A stretch of 57,551 nucleotides of DNA, taken from contig CAKSNQ010000007.1 in the NCBI GenBank assembly GCA_934476315.1, positions 1-57,551 of the forward strand. The letters are read 5' to 3'. A program made the translations under genes and the position numbers. The DNA is from an uncultured Eubacteriales bacterium. Lineage in GTDB: Bacteria; Bacillota; Clostridia; Oscillospirales; CAG-272. Below the pieces are notes generated by a model. That model ran no database searches. It was not told the origin of the DNA and saw only the letters and a program-made list of their open reading frames with translations. Below, piece after piece: positions 26,181 to 34,454 of the stretch. Position 1 is the first letter of the stretch. Each line of letters opens with the position of its first letter.

Positions 26181-26825
26181 ATGGCTGTGACAACAAAGCA
26201 GATCCGCGGGGGCGCGACGGGACAGAGCGGAGCGATGGTCAACGTCGCGGACGAGGGCGGAAAAGAGCGCAAGGGGAGCGGCTGGATCGCGTGGGTGAAC
26301 CGTGTGGGACGGCGCAACTGGATTATGATCGGGGCACTGGTGCTCATCGCGGCGGCGGTGTGGCTCAATTGGGCGTTTTTTGCGGGGAAGACGGCGCCCG
26401 ACGGCTACACGGGCTACGACGCCTCGGCGGGTATGACGGGCGAGGACGGTCAGAACGCGGGTAAGACCACGACGACCGACGATTTCGCGGCGGTTCAGGT
26501 CAGCCGTAAGCGCGCGCGGGACGAATCCCTGGAGGTGTTGCGGAACGTTCTGAACAACGCCGAGGCGAGCGAGAGCGTCAAGAACGAGGCGCTTGCCGAG
26601 ATGAACACCATCGCGGGCGAGATCGAAAAGGAAGCGAACATTGAGGCGTTGCTCCTTTCCAAAGGCTTTGAAAAGTGCGTGGCGGTCATGAACGGCAACA
26701 GCATCAACATCGTCGTCAAGTCGGCGGGCGAATTGCAACCGACGCAGATCGCGCAGATCAACGCGACCGTTTACGAGCAGACCGGAATCGAGCCGCTCAA
26801 CATCACCATTGTCCACAAGAATTGA
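26181..26825 (+). CDS. spoIIIAH: Stage III sporulation protein SpoIIIAH
   Basis: The 214-residue protein has a long basic cytoplasmic N-terminus, one span (about 50-70: NWIMIGALVLIAAAVWLNW) and a ring-building domain (about 105-214) that in Bacillus binds SpoIIQ across the septum. The motif LNNAEASESVKNEALAEMNTIAGEIEKE and the ending TQIAQINATVYEQTGIEPLNITI are characteristic. It has a strong ribosome site (AGAGGGAGG). Confidence 0.95.
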   Translation: MAVTTKQIRGGATGQSGAMVNVADEGGKERKGSGWIAWVNRVGRRNWIMIGALVLIAAAVWLNWAFFAGKTAPDGYTGYDASAGMTGEDGQNAGKTTTTDDFAAVQVSRKRARDESLEVLRNVLNNAEASESVKNEALAEMNTIAGEIEKEANIEALLLSKGFEKCVAVMNGNSINIVVKSAGELQPTQIAQINATVYEQTGIEPLNITIVHKN

Positions 26826-26839
26826 AAACGTTCGACGCG

Positions 26840-26878
26840 GCGGGGGCTGTTAAAAACTCTGTTTTTGACAGCCCCCGC
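26840..26878 (+). terminator. Hairpin after spoIIIAH
   Basis: GCGGGGGCTGT (26840-26850) pairs with ACAGCCCCCGC (26868-26878), and a second inner pairing AAAAAC/GTTTTT extends the stem. A-rich rather than T-rich sequence follows, so termination may depend on Rho or be partial. It lies 15 bases after the spoIIIAH stop. Confidence 0.55.
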
Positions 26879-27065
26879 AAAAATGTCGGTCGGGATGCCG
26901 ACATCCGGGAGGGTGTGAAAGAACGCAGAATGAGCTTTTTCCCGCCCCCTTTTGCCGTGTCGTTTTTTTGACTGACGTGCCGATTTTTTCAGCCGACGCA
27001 GGCACGCGGCGCGCGGGCGCATCATATGCTGTCGGTGAAAGAATCAGCATGTGGGAGGAGTCAAT

Positions 27066-28181
27066 ATGCCGACAGAAAATTGTGTCCGTGTCACCGGTGA
27101 GCGCGCCTTTTTTGCCGCGTCCAACAGTCGGGACGGCTTTCATTCGTATTATGAGCCCTGCTTCCGCGCGCGCACCGCGCGTCTTTTCTGCGTCAAGGGC
27201 GGTCCCGGCACGGGCAAAAGCACCCTGATGCGTCGGGTGGCGGAGGCGGCGCTGAGACAAGGCTACACGGCGGAGTACTGGTACTGCTCCTCGGACGCGG
27301 ATTCGCTGGACGGCGTGCTCCTGTTCGGGCGGGCGCCGGAGGACAGCTTCGGGCTGATTGACGCGACGGCGCCGCACACCTTCGAGCCGACCCTGCCGGG
27401 CGTGCGCGAGGAGATTCTGGACCTTGGGGCGTTCTGGGACGCCGCACAGCTTCGCGCGCACACCGAGGAGATTCTGCACCTCAACGCACAAAAGGCAGAG
27501 GGCTATCGCCGCGCGTATCGTTATCTGGCGGCGGCGGGCGAGATGGCGGACGAGATGCGGGAGCGGGTCGCGCCGTGCGTGGATATGCCGCGGCTTAGCC
27601 GACTGGCTCAGCGGCTTTTGCGCGGAATGGAGTCGGAGCCTGACGCCACGACGCGCTACGGTCTGATGGATTCCATTGGAATGCGCGGGCGGGTGCGGCT
27701 CGGGACGTTTTTGCGGGAGCGGCGCGTCTGCCTGATCGAGGACACGTACGACAGCGCGTATTTTCTGACGGCGGAACTGTGTCGGCTGGCGAAGGAGCGC
27801 GGCATCGGGCGGGTGGTGTCCTGCCACCCCGTCGTCCCGGACCGTGTGGACGGCTTGCTCCTCCCGGGGAACCATACGGCGTTCGTCGTCTGCGAGGCGA
27901 CGGCACGGGCGCGTTGCGAGGCGGCGCTGTACGCGGGGGCAGCGCACCGCGTGCTCCCCATGCGGCGTTTTCTGCGGCGGGAAGCGTTGCTCCCCCTGCG
28001 CGAGACGCTCCGACAGACGGCAAAACTGCGGGAGAGCCTGATGGAGGGCGCGGAGAATGCGTTCCGCGACGTGGCAGAGGCGCATTTTGCCCTGGAGAAA
28101 ATCTATACCGCCGCGATGAATTTCCCGGCGGAGCAGGCGTTCGCGGAACAGCTTTGCGAGCGGTTGCTTGCCCCGCACTAA
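27066..28181 (+). CDS. P-loop ATPase of the PRK06851 type
   Basis: ATG 27066 follows GGGAGGAG; the product is 371 residues. An early aromatic stretch (FFAASNSRDGFHSYYEPC) precedes Walker A KGGPGTGKSTLMRRVA (about residues 44-59). Then come YWYCSSDADSLDGVLL and VCLIEDTYDSAYFL. This order is what I remember of an uncharacterised ATPase family (PRK06851) found in spore-forming Firmicutes. The role is unknown. It follows the spoIIIA operon, but 240 bases and a hairpin separate them, so it is probably its own unit. No membrane span or DNA-binding motif was seen. Confidence 0.75.
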   Translation: MPTENCVRVTGERAFFAASNSRDGFHSYYEPCFRARTARLFCVKGGPGTGKSTLMRRVAEAALRQGYTAEYWYCSSDADSLDGVLLFGRAPEDSFGLIDATAPHTFEPTLPGVREEILDLGAFWDAAQLRAHTEEILHLNAQKAEGYRRAYRYLAAAGEMADEMRERVAPCVDMPRLSRLAQRLLRGMESEPDATTRYGLMDSIGMRGRVRLGTFLRERRVCLIEDTYDSAYFLTAELCRLAKERGIGRVVSCHPVVPDRVDGLLLPGNHTAFVVCEATARARCEAALYAGAAHRVLPMRRFLRREALLPLRETLRQTAKLRESLMEGAENAFRDVAEAHFALEKIYTAAMNFPAEQAFAEQLCERLLAPH

Positions 28182-28305
28182 AGGCTGTCGGGGGCGGACC
28201 CCTGCCATTTTGACCGCCGGGCGCCTTGCCCTGCCGTTGTGCCCCGCCGCGCGGACGTATAAGTCGCGGCGCTTCCCACCACACTAAACCGGGGGGGGTG
28301 TTGGT

Positions 28306-29145
28306 ATGGATGAGGAGCAGACGCACAATGCCCGCGGGAATCCCCGCGGGCAAAAGATGACGACCGAACCGCCTGCCGCGCCCGGAGCGCCCGATGTGTC
28401 CGGGATGCCCGATGCGTCCGACGATGGGGCAGGAGCAGAATCCCGTGCCCGCGCGGTCACCCGACGCTTTCAAAGGCAGGCGGCGGGGGCGCGATGGCTG
28501 GACTGCCGGAGCTATCCCGACTATGTGCGCCGCGTATGGCGCTCGACCGCCGCGTTCGGGTGGTACCGGACGGCGCGGACGCTTTGGCGTCGGTATCGCG
28601 TGGTGCGGCTGATCTGGCGCGTTGTCCGGACGCTGTTGTGGATGCTTCGGACGGGAACGCTGATTTTGCTGTTGCTCCCGGTTTTGCTGGTCTTCCTGCC
28701 CGGATTTTTGTTGCTCTCGCTCCTGATGCTCCTTGGCGGGGCGCTGGACCTCGGGCGGTGGCGCCGACACATGGCGCGCCTGATGCAGGGCAGAACGGTG
28801 GTTTTCCTGGACGCGCCGGAGGAAGCGCTCGTGCGTGGAACTGTAGGCTGTGGAAAGGAAAACCGTGAATTTGACGACGGGACAGTTGACCGTGAATTGG
28901 GCAAGGGCGGGGAGAACGCCGCGCCGTTTTTTCGCGCGCAGGTGCGGGCGTTGTGCGAGCGTGGAGACATGCTTGTCATCGTGCGCAGCCCGTATCTTTT
29001 GTCGTCACGCGGACTTGGCGGGCGCGGCTTTTTCTGGATGATTCGCCGGGAGCGGAGAAATTGTTATCTGACGCGTTCGCTCGGCTTTTTTGCGCTGAGG
29101 AGGACAGCGTGCGGCGCGGCGGCGGAGGTGATTTTCGTTGTGTAG
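28306..29145 (+). CDS. Uncharacterised membrane protein
   Basis: The 279-residue product has a disordered Pro, Ala and Asp-rich N-terminus (about 1-55), a very Arg-rich segment with many Trp (about 60-110), then two adjacent hydrophobic stretches (about 112-145). A mixed C-terminal domain (about 160-279, FFRAQVRALCERGDMLVIVRSPYLLSSRG) follows. I recognise no family. The layout resembles membrane proteins with a cytoplasmic nucleic-acid or lipid contact surface, but that is a guess. It starts 124 bases after the P-loop ATPase gene behind a G-run. The C-terminus runs into a repeat-rich region. Confidence 0.6.
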   Translation: MDEEQTHNARGNPRGQKMTTEPPAAPGAPDVSGMPDASDDGAGAESRARAVTRRFQRQAAGARWLDCRSYPDYVRRVWRSTAAFGWYRTARTLWRRYRVVRLIWRVVRTLLWMLRTGTLILLLLPVLLVFLPGFLLLSLLMLLGGALDLGRWRRHMARLMQGRTVVFLDAPEEALVRGTVGCGKENREFDDGTVDRELGKGGENAAPFFRAQVRALCERGDMLVIVRSPYLLSSRGLGGRGFFWMIRRERRNCYLTRSLGFFALRRTACGAAAEVIFVV

Positions 29146-29160
29146 GGGGGAGAAGTTTAG

Positions 29161-29643
29161 CTGTCTCCCTTTTTAAGTTTTCGCCCGCCTTTTTCAAAAG
29201 GCGTCCGCCCGCAAGCGGGCAGGTCAAGGGCGCGAAGCCCTTGTCGCGCTCCGCAGAGCGCGAAATCTCCATGGCGTTTCTTTTTTGGATTGTCCGCGGT
29301 AGGTACTACCGCGGCAATCGGTTTTCTTTTGCGCCTCTGGCTCCAAAGAAAAAGCGGCTAAAAAGCTGAAACTGTGAGGGATTGTAGGGGTTTTTGAGGG
29401 TGGCTGGTATCTACTTTGGGTTGGACAACTTTCATACAGGATGCGGGGAGAAAACCGGCTCAGTCGCCGCCGGTTGTTCTCCCCACGCCCCTCATTCCTC
29501 GGCTGGATGCGCGTCGCGCCGCAACAACGCGGCGCTTTGGCGCATTGGGGAGGGCGGCGCTCCCGCGCCGATGACCCCTCCCCATGCCCCTCCCGTGGCT
29601 TTCCGCCTGACTTTCGCTGTCTATCCTTTAAGTTTTCGCCCGC
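29161..29643. repeat. Non-coding block of hairpins with flanking direct repeats
   Basis: No credible gene lies between 29146 and 29687. A direct repeat (CTGTCT, then TTAAGTTTTCGCCCGC) sits at 29161-29187 and 29617-29643. Between them are many short perfect hairpins: CCCGCAAGCGGG, GGGCGCGAAGCCC, GCGCTCCGCAGAGCGC, CCGCGG-N9-CCGCGG near 29298, and GGGGAGAAAACCGG with its near-complement at 29445-29484. The last hairpin and its flank (to about 29515) match the end of the window (57479-57551). Confidence 0.6.
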
Positions 29644-29687
29644 AGGCGGCGAAACGGCGGCACAGTGCCGCCGAAATCCATGTTGTT

Positions 29688-29726
29688 GGGGGAGTAAAAA
29701 AACTCATTGAGTTTTTTTACTCCCCC
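29688..29726 (-). terminator. Terminator after the lgt gene (bidirectional form)
   Basis: GGGGGAGTAAAAAAACTCA and its complement form a perfect 19-bp inverted repeat around one base. The loop core AACTCATTGAGTTTTT recurs in the terminator at 36493-36520. Confidence 0.75.
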
Positions 29727-29745
29727 GTTTGTGTATGGTGGTTTT

Positions 29746-30537
29746 TCAGTTTGGATGGATGGTCTTTGATGTGCCGCGCCCGGCGACGCTTTTGCGCTTC
29801 ATGACGAGCCATGACAGCGTGGCGATCAGAATCGCGAGGCTGATGAGCTGGGAGGTGGACAGACATCCGAGCTTGCCCCGCTCCACGTCGCCGCGGAAAA
29901 ATTCCAGGGTGAACCGCAAAATGGGATATGAAATCAGATACGTCAGGGCGTTGCCCCCTCGCCGCGCCTTGCCCTGCCGCAAAAACAGCCAAAGCTGGAG
30001 CGCGAACAGAAGAAGCAGGCTCGCCGCCTCAATCAGCTGGATGGGGAGCAACGGCACCCCCAGCGGGGTCAGTCCCACACTCGCAGTATAGGTATGGCTC
30101 AGGATGCCGTCGTACGGGATGCCATAACAGCAACCCGCAAAAAAGCATCCGACCCGTCCGCACGCGTGCCCCAGTGGAAGCGCCGTGGCGTATATGTCCC
30201 AGACGCCGCGGTCCTCGGGGTAGCGTCGGACGTACAATGCCAGCGCCAGCGCCCCGCCGAGCAGTCCGCCGTAAAAGACGAATCCACCGAAGATGAGATT
30301 GATCCAGCCGATTCCCAGCTCCGCCATTTTCGGAAGGGTGACAGCCACGAACAGCAGCTTCGCCCCCAGAAATCCGCCGAACATGACGTAGACGCCGGAG
30401 CAGGCGAGGTCAAAAAACGACACCCCCCTTGCCCGCGCGAGAAATGCCGCCACGGTCGCAGACAGCACGATGCCGACCAAAAACATCAGACCGTACAAGG
30501 GAATTTCCCGCCCGAGCAACAAAAGAGTGTTTGGCAT
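29746..30537 (-). CDS. lgt: Prolipoprotein diacylglyceryl transferase (Lgt), Cys variant
   Basis: The 263-residue polytopic protein has about seven spans. Lgt transfers diacylglycerol from phosphatidylglycerol to the lipobox Cys of prolipoproteins. The signature reads GRVGCFFAGCCYG where Escherichia coli has GRIGNFINGELWG, so N146, N149 and E151 equivalents are C, A and C; the essential Arg is kept. The HGG motif is YGG (FVFYGGLLGG). The late RFTLEFFRGD motif keeps the Arg and Glu. This Cys-rich signature is known in other Lgt-family proteins, so it is probably active, but it could be a paralogue with another substrate. It is last in a three-gene minus-strand unit. Confidence 0.85.
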   Translation of the reverse strand: MPNTLLLLGREIPLYGLMFLVGIVLSATVAAFLARARGVSFFDLACSGVYVMFGGFLGAKLLFVAVTLPKMAELGIGWINLIFGGFVFYGGLLGGALALALYVRRYPEDRGVWDIYATALPLGHACGRVGCFFAGCCYGIPYDGILSHTYTASVGLTPLGVPLLPIQLIEAASLLLLFALQLWLFLRQGKARRGGNALTYLISYPILRFTLEFFRGDVERGKLGCLSTSQLISLAILIATLSWLVMKRKSVAGRGTSKTIHPN

Positions 30538-30578
30538 GCTCCGTCACCTCCGCCATGTCAGATGTGCGCCGTGTCCGC

Positions 30579-30899
30579 TCAGAGCATGAACGCGGGGAGC
30601 GCGATGCCAAAAGCGCTGTTGAACGCGTCGGCGGCACCCGCGGCGCAGATCACGCAAAGCCCGCAGGTGAAGAATGTGATTGCGGTGATAACGACGGCGA
30701 TGATGCCGAGAACCAAGCCCGCCGTTGCCAGACCTCTCGGAAGCCCGGCTGCTTTTCTCTGCTTACCACCGGAGACCGAAAGACAAAGTCCTACGATCGA
30801 CACCGGCAGCCCCGCCAGAGAAAAGAACGAGCCGAGCAGACCGAGCACGATTCCGACGATGCCGAGCACAAACCCGGCGATAACCTTTCCTTTTCCCAT
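30579..30899 (-). CDS. Small membrane protein, DUF4190-like
   Basis: The 106-residue protein has two or three hydrophobic segments: VIAGFVLGIVGIVLGLLGSFFSLAGLP-type repeats at about 6-42 and LATAGLVLGIIAVVITAITFF at about 57-80. The G-L-V-L-G-I-I-A-V repeat pattern is typical of DUF4190 membrane proteins. Ribosome site AAAGGAGAT. It lies between a 33-residue membrane protein and lgt, all on the minus strand, 41 bases before lgt. Function unknown. Confidence 0.75.
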   Translation of the reverse strand: MGKGKVIAGFVLGIVGIVLGLLGSFFSLAGLPVSIVGLCLSVSGGKQRKAAGLPRGLATAGLVLGIIAVVITAITFFTCGLCVICAAGAADAFNSAFGIALPAFML

Positions 30900-31012
30900 G
30901 ATGACCTAATCTCCTTTCGATTTTTATATTCCAAAGAGAGCGGGCGCGCGGTGCCGCCCGTCCGTTTCTCTCAGAACCGGATGATGGCGCGCGGGAGCGT
31001 GCGCTCCCGCGC

Positions 31013-31114
31013 TCACGACTCCTCTGCGGGAGGATTTTTCTTTTTCCTGCGACGAACAAGCAGGATGGTTCCCAGTGCACTCAGAATACTGACGCCGATG
31101 ATCCATTTTCTCAT
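31013..31114 (-). CDS. 33-residue single-span membrane protein
   Basis: Reading the minus strand from ATG 31114, the product begins MRKWIIGVSILSALGTILLV, continues with the basic cluster RRRKKK and ends in a short acidic tail. One hydrophobic helix followed by a Lys/Arg anchor predicts a single-span protein with its C-terminus inside. The ribosome site GGAGG is 6 bases upstream, and a consensus sigma-A promoter lies 48 bases further up. It is followed by a GCGCGGGAGCG hairpin (about 30988-31012). The promoter, ribosome site and amphipathic layout support a real gene despite its size. Confidence 0.75.
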   Translation of the reverse strand: MRKWIIGVSILSALGTILLVRRRKKKNPPAEES

Positions 31115-31140
31115 AGGTTTACCTCCGTTGCGTGAAATTT

Positions 31141-31335
31141 GTAACAAATTGTTACAAATCAATTATAACCACATGTCGAAATAATGTCAAGACTTTTTTC
31201 GATATTTTCCCGTACTGACGCGATTTTTGTCAGGTTGTCCAAAAACACATTGTAACGATTTGTTACTTTTTTGCAGTTGTGACGAAACGGCGGGTGCGAG
31301 CGCTTCCGACGCCTCAGTTCGTAACGATTCGTTAC
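31141..31335. promoter_or_regulatory. Three GTAAC-N5-GTTAC palindromes (operators)
   Basis: GTAACAAATTGTTAC (31141-31155), GTAACGATTTGTTAC (31252-31266) and GTAACGATTCGTTAC (31321-31335) share the form GTAAC-N5-GTTAC. They lie in the gap between a minus-strand membrane-protein unit and a plus-strand XRE regulator. The first covers the expected start of minus-strand transcription; the third lies just before the regulator's likely promoter. Confidence 0.85.
31162..31190 (-). promoter_or_regulatory. Consensus promoter of the small-protein/DUF4190/lgt unit
   Basis: On the minus strand TTGACA (31185-31190) and TATAAT (31162-31167), both perfect, have a 17-base spacer. The expected start falls in operator 31141-31155, so a bound repressor would block it. 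Confidence 0.9.
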
Positions 31336-31423
31336 ATAATCCCCCCTGCCCGATGTTAGAATATTAAATGGAAAAAGAATGTCGCGCCCGCGCGCGGGCG
31401 GACGGAAAACGGAGGAAAAGAGC

Positions 31424-31648
31424 ATGCGCGGTTTGCGGGAAATCCGGAAAAAACGGGGGCTGAGCCAGCAAAAGGTGGCGATGGATCTGAATATCAGCCG
31501 TGAGGCGCTGTCCTATTACGAGACCGGCAAGCGAAGCCCCGACATCTCCATGCTCATCGCGCTTTCCGACTATTTTCATGTTTCGATTGACTACCTCATC
31601 CGCGGCAGTGAGCCGCACGCGAAAAATTCCGGGGAGCCGAAAGCCTGA
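31424..31648 (+). CDS. XRE-family transcriptional regulator
   Basis: ATG 31424 follows GGAGGAAAAGAGC; the upstream in-frame ATG at 31379 has no ribosome site. The 74-residue protein is a Cro/CI-type helix-turn-helix (LREIRKKRGLSQQKVAMDLNISREALSYYETGKRSPD) with only a short tail (SDYFHVSIDYLIRGSE). Lacking a sensory domain, it probably responds through dimer state or a partner. It is divergent from the tiny-membrane-protein/lgt unit across three palindromes, the natural candidates for its binding sites and for autoregulation. Confidence 0.92.
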   Translation: MRGLREIRKKRGLSQQKVAMDLNISREALSYYETGKRSPDISMLIALSDYFHVSIDYLIRGSEPHAKNSGEPKA

Positions 31649-31787
31649 CGGTCGCGGCGGCGCGCATCGACCGCCAATCGACGACCGCGCCGGCGATGAA
31701 ACTTCCGTTTCGCCTCGCCCGCCCTGCCAACCGCCGACCGCCAACCGCGTGTCGGCTCTTTTTTTATGTAAAAATGTGGATTTTCTC

Positions 31788-31842
31788 TTGACAAATTTCA
31801 AAGACGCGCTATAATAGTAAAGTACTTAACTATTAAGCACTT
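31788..31842 (+). promoter_or_regulatory. Promoter and MarR operator of the ABC exporter operon
   Basis: TTGACA (31788-31793) and TATAAT (31810-31815), both perfect, have a 16-base spacer. Immediately downstream, AAGTACTTAA (31820-31829) and TTAAGCACTT (31833-31842) form a palindrome with one mismatch. It covers the transcription start, as MarR operators often do. Confidence 0.88.
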
Positions 31843-31863
31843 AATTTTTTGAAAGGAGTCGGC

Positions 31864-32439
31864 ATGAATCACGAAGAGGATCGAAAAAACGAGCTGATCT
31901 TTTATTTTATCCGGCTGAACCGCATGCACCGCACGGCGTTCGACGCGGCGGCGCGACAGCTCGGAATCCAGCGGAATCAACACATGCTTCTGATGTATCT
32001 CGCGCGATGCGGCGAGGCGGTTCCCGCGCAAAAGGAGCTTGCCGCCGAGCTTGGGGTCACGCCCGCGGCGGTTTCCGGGACGCTTGATCGGCTGGAGAGC
32101 GCGGGGCTGATCTGCCGGAGTGTGGGCGAGGCGGACAGCCGCAAAAACGAAATTCGTCTGACGGCGCAGGGGAGCGCGATGGTCGAAAAGACCCACCGCA
32201 TTTTCAATGAGGTGGACACCGCGATGATCGGCAGCTTTTCCCCGGAGGAGCTGGAGCGGCTGGCGCGGGATTTCTCCCGCATGACGGACAATCTGACCGC
32301 GTGGGTGCGGGGCGACGTCGGAGAACAGGACGCCGCGGGATGCCCGTCCTGCATGCGGGGGCGGGCGGCGGAGAGCGCCCCCGTGACAGAAAACAAAGAT
32401 CGAAGATCGGGAAAGAAAGGAAACCGAAAACCACAATGA
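31864..32439 (+). CDS. MarR-family repressor
   Basis: ATG 31864 follows GAAAGGAG. The 191-residue protein has the winged-helix MarR core (AQKELAAELGVTPAAVSGTLDRLESAGLICRSVGEADSRKN, recognition helix and wing) and C-terminal dimerisation helices. A tail after residue about 150 contains CPSC, a pair of cysteines that could sense oxidants or metal; this is inference. Its last codons overlap the first ABC exporter gene as ATGA. A palindromic site at the promoter suggests it represses its own operon until a drug-like ligand binds. Confidence 0.92.
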   Translation: MNHEEDRKNELIFYFIRLNRMHRTAFDAAARQLGIQRNQHMLLMYLARCGEAVPAQKELAAELGVTPAAVSGTLDRLESAGLICRSVGEADSRKNEIRLTAQGSAMVEKTHRIFNEVDTAMIGSFSPEELERLARDFSRMTDNLTAWVRGDVGEQDAAGCPSCMRGRAAESAPVTENKDRRSGKKGNRKPQ

Positions 32440-34454
32440 AACGATGGGGTAAATATATCAAGCCATACCTGCCGTCCTTTATTCTGGGACCGCTGTGTAT
32501 GATCGTGGAGGTCATCGGCGAGGTGCTGATGCCGCGGATGCTGTCGATCGTCATCAACCTCGGCAACGCCTTCCGCGGCGTGCCCGCCCTGCTCGCCGAA
32601 ATGTCGGCGACGCTGGCGGGCGGCGGAACGGTCGCGGCGGACACCGTCAAATCGCTCGGCGAGATGGTTGCGACGCTGACCGGAGCCTCCGGAAATGCGG
32701 GTCTGGACGCGGCGATGGCGGCGCTGGAGAGCGCGGCGGGCGCGGGGGAGATGACCACCGCGATTGGGCAGATGCAGTCGGCGTTTTCGCTGTACACTAC
32801 CGGTCCGTTTGTCGGACGGGTCATCCTTGTCTCGGCGCTTATGGTGCTCACGGCGCTTCTTATGATGGCAGGCGGCGTCGGCGGCGCGTATTTCGGCGCA
32901 CGCGCGGCGGTGAGCTTTGCGTGCGATCTGCGACAGGACATCTACCGCCGGGTGCAGGGCTACTCGTTCGCCAACATTGACCGCTTTTCCACCGGGTCGC
33001 TGGTGACGCGTCTGACCAACGACGTGACCCAACTTCAGAACTTTATCAATATGCTGCTGCGGATGTGCCTGCGCGCCCCCGGCATGCTGATCGGCGCGCT
33101 GATTATGGCAATTCTCCTGCGCCCCTCGCTGGCGGTGGTGCTGGCTGTGACCATTCCGCTCATGCTGATCGTCATTATCGCGATCATCTGCGTCGGCTTC
33201 CCGCGCTTCTCCGCCATGCAGACCAAGATCGACCGCCTCAACTCCACGGTGCAGGAAAATATCACCAATGTGCGGGTGGTCAAATCCTTCGTGCGTGAGG
33301 AGCATGAGGTGGAGAAATTCCGCACGGCAAACCGCGACCTCAAGAGCGCGGGCATGCGCGCCATGCGGGTCATGATCTTCATGCAACCGGTCATGACCGT
33401 GTTCATGAACGTCGCGACGATCGCCGTCATCTGGTTCGGCGGCAGAATGGTTCTCACGGGCAACATGCCGGTGGGCGACCTGTCGGCGTTCATTACTTAC
33501 GTGACGCAGATCCTGTCCTCGCTGATGATGGTGACAATGATGCTGATGGTTTCCTCCCGTGCGCTGGCATCGGCACGGCGCATCCGCGAGGTGCTGGACG
33601 AGAAGCCCGACATCAGCGACGCCGGCGCGCGCGAGCCGGAACGCACGGTGCGGGAGGGTCGGGTGGAATTCCGCCATGTCGGATTCCGCTACTATAAAAC
33701 CAGCGAGGAGCAGGTGCTCTCCGACATTGACCTGACCATCGAGCCGGGGCAGACGGTCGGCATCATCGGCTCGACGGGGTGCGGTAAAACCACGCTCGTC
33801 TCGCTCATCCCGCGGCTGTACGACGCAGACGAGGGCGAGGTGCTGGTGGACGGCGTGAACGTCCGGGACTACTCGCTCCGCCATTTGCGCGACGGCGTGG
33901 GCATGGTGCTCCAGAAGAACGTGCTGTTCTCCGGCTCCATCGAGGACAATCTGCGCTGGGGCGACGCTGAGGCGACGGACGAGGAGCTTCGCCGCGCCTC
34001 CGAGGACGCGCAGGCGGATAAGTTCGTCCGGGGCTTCAAGGATGGCTACGCGACGCTCCTGGAGCAGGGCGGCACCAATGTTTCCGGCGGGCAGAAGCAA
34101 CGGCTCTGCATCGCGCGGGCACTGCTCAAGAAGCCGAAGATCCTCATTCTGGACGACAGCACCAGCGCGGTGGACACCGCGACCGAGGCGCAGATCCGCC
34201 GGGCGTTCGCCGAGCGCTACCGCGACTGCACCAAGATTATCATTGCCCAGCGCATTTCCTCGGTCAAGGACGCCGACCGCATCGTCGTCATGAACGAGGG
34301 CAAGATCACGGGCATCGGCACCCACGAGGAGCTTTTGCGCGGGAATACGGAATATCAGGAGATCTGCGCGTCGCAGATGGAGGCGGGACGCGAGGGGGCG
34401 TCGGTTCCCGCCGCGGGCGCGGATGCTTTGGAGGAGGTGAGCAGTCATGGCTGA
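32436..34454 (+). CDS. ABC exporter half-transporter, degenerate ATP site
   Basis: The 672-residue product starts at the ATGA overlap with the MarR gene. It has a six-span exporter domain and an ATPase domain with Walker A GSTGCGKTT (about nt 33770) and signature VSGGQKQR. Walker B is LILDDSTSAVD, with Asp in place of the catalytic Glu, which indicates the non-hydrolysing site of a heterodimer. The loop after the first span is about 90 residues longer than usual and is Ala, Gly and Thr-rich. It overlaps the partner gene by 8 bases. It is probably a drug or lipid-like substrate exporter. Confidence 0.93.
   Translation: MKRWGKYIKPYLPSFILGPLCMIVEVIGEVLMPRMLSIVINLGNAFRGVPALLAEMSATLAGGGTVAADTVKSLGEMVATLTGASGNAGLDAAMAALESAAGAGEMTTAIGQMQSAFSLYTTGPFVGRVILVSALMVLTALLMMAGGVGGAYFGARAAVSFACDLRQDIYRRVQGYSFANIDRFSTGSLVTRLTNDVTQLQNFINMLLRMCLRAPGMLIGALIMAILLRPSLAVVLAVTIPLMLIVIIAIICVGFPRFSAMQTKIDRLNSTVQENITNVRVVKSFVREEHEVEKFRTANRDLKSAGMRAMRVMIFMQPVMTVFMNVATIAVIWFGGRMVLTGNMPVGDLSAFITYVTQILSSLMMVTMMLMVSSRALASARRIREVLDEKPDISDAGAREPERTVREGRVEFRHVGFRYYKTSEEQVLSDIDLTIEPGQTVGIIGSTGCGKTTLVSLIPRLYDADEGEVLVDGVNVRDYSLRHLRDGVGMVLQKNVLFSGSIEDNLRWGDAEATDEELRRASEDAQADKFVRGFKDGYATLLEQGGTNVSGGQKQRLCIARALLKKPKILILDDSTSAVDTATEAQIRRAFAERYRDCTKIIIAQRISSVKDADRIVVMNEGKITGIGTHEELLRGNTEYQEICASQMEAGREGASVPAAGADALEEVSSHG

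Noticed and set aside
29146..29687. Small open frames after the membrane protein gene
   Set aside because: They consist of hairpin repeats and lack ribosome sites and protein-like composition.
31977..34448. Long minus-strand open frame opposite the ABC exporter
   Set aside because: His- and Arg-rich shadow of a gene with all ABC motifs; a side effect of high GC.
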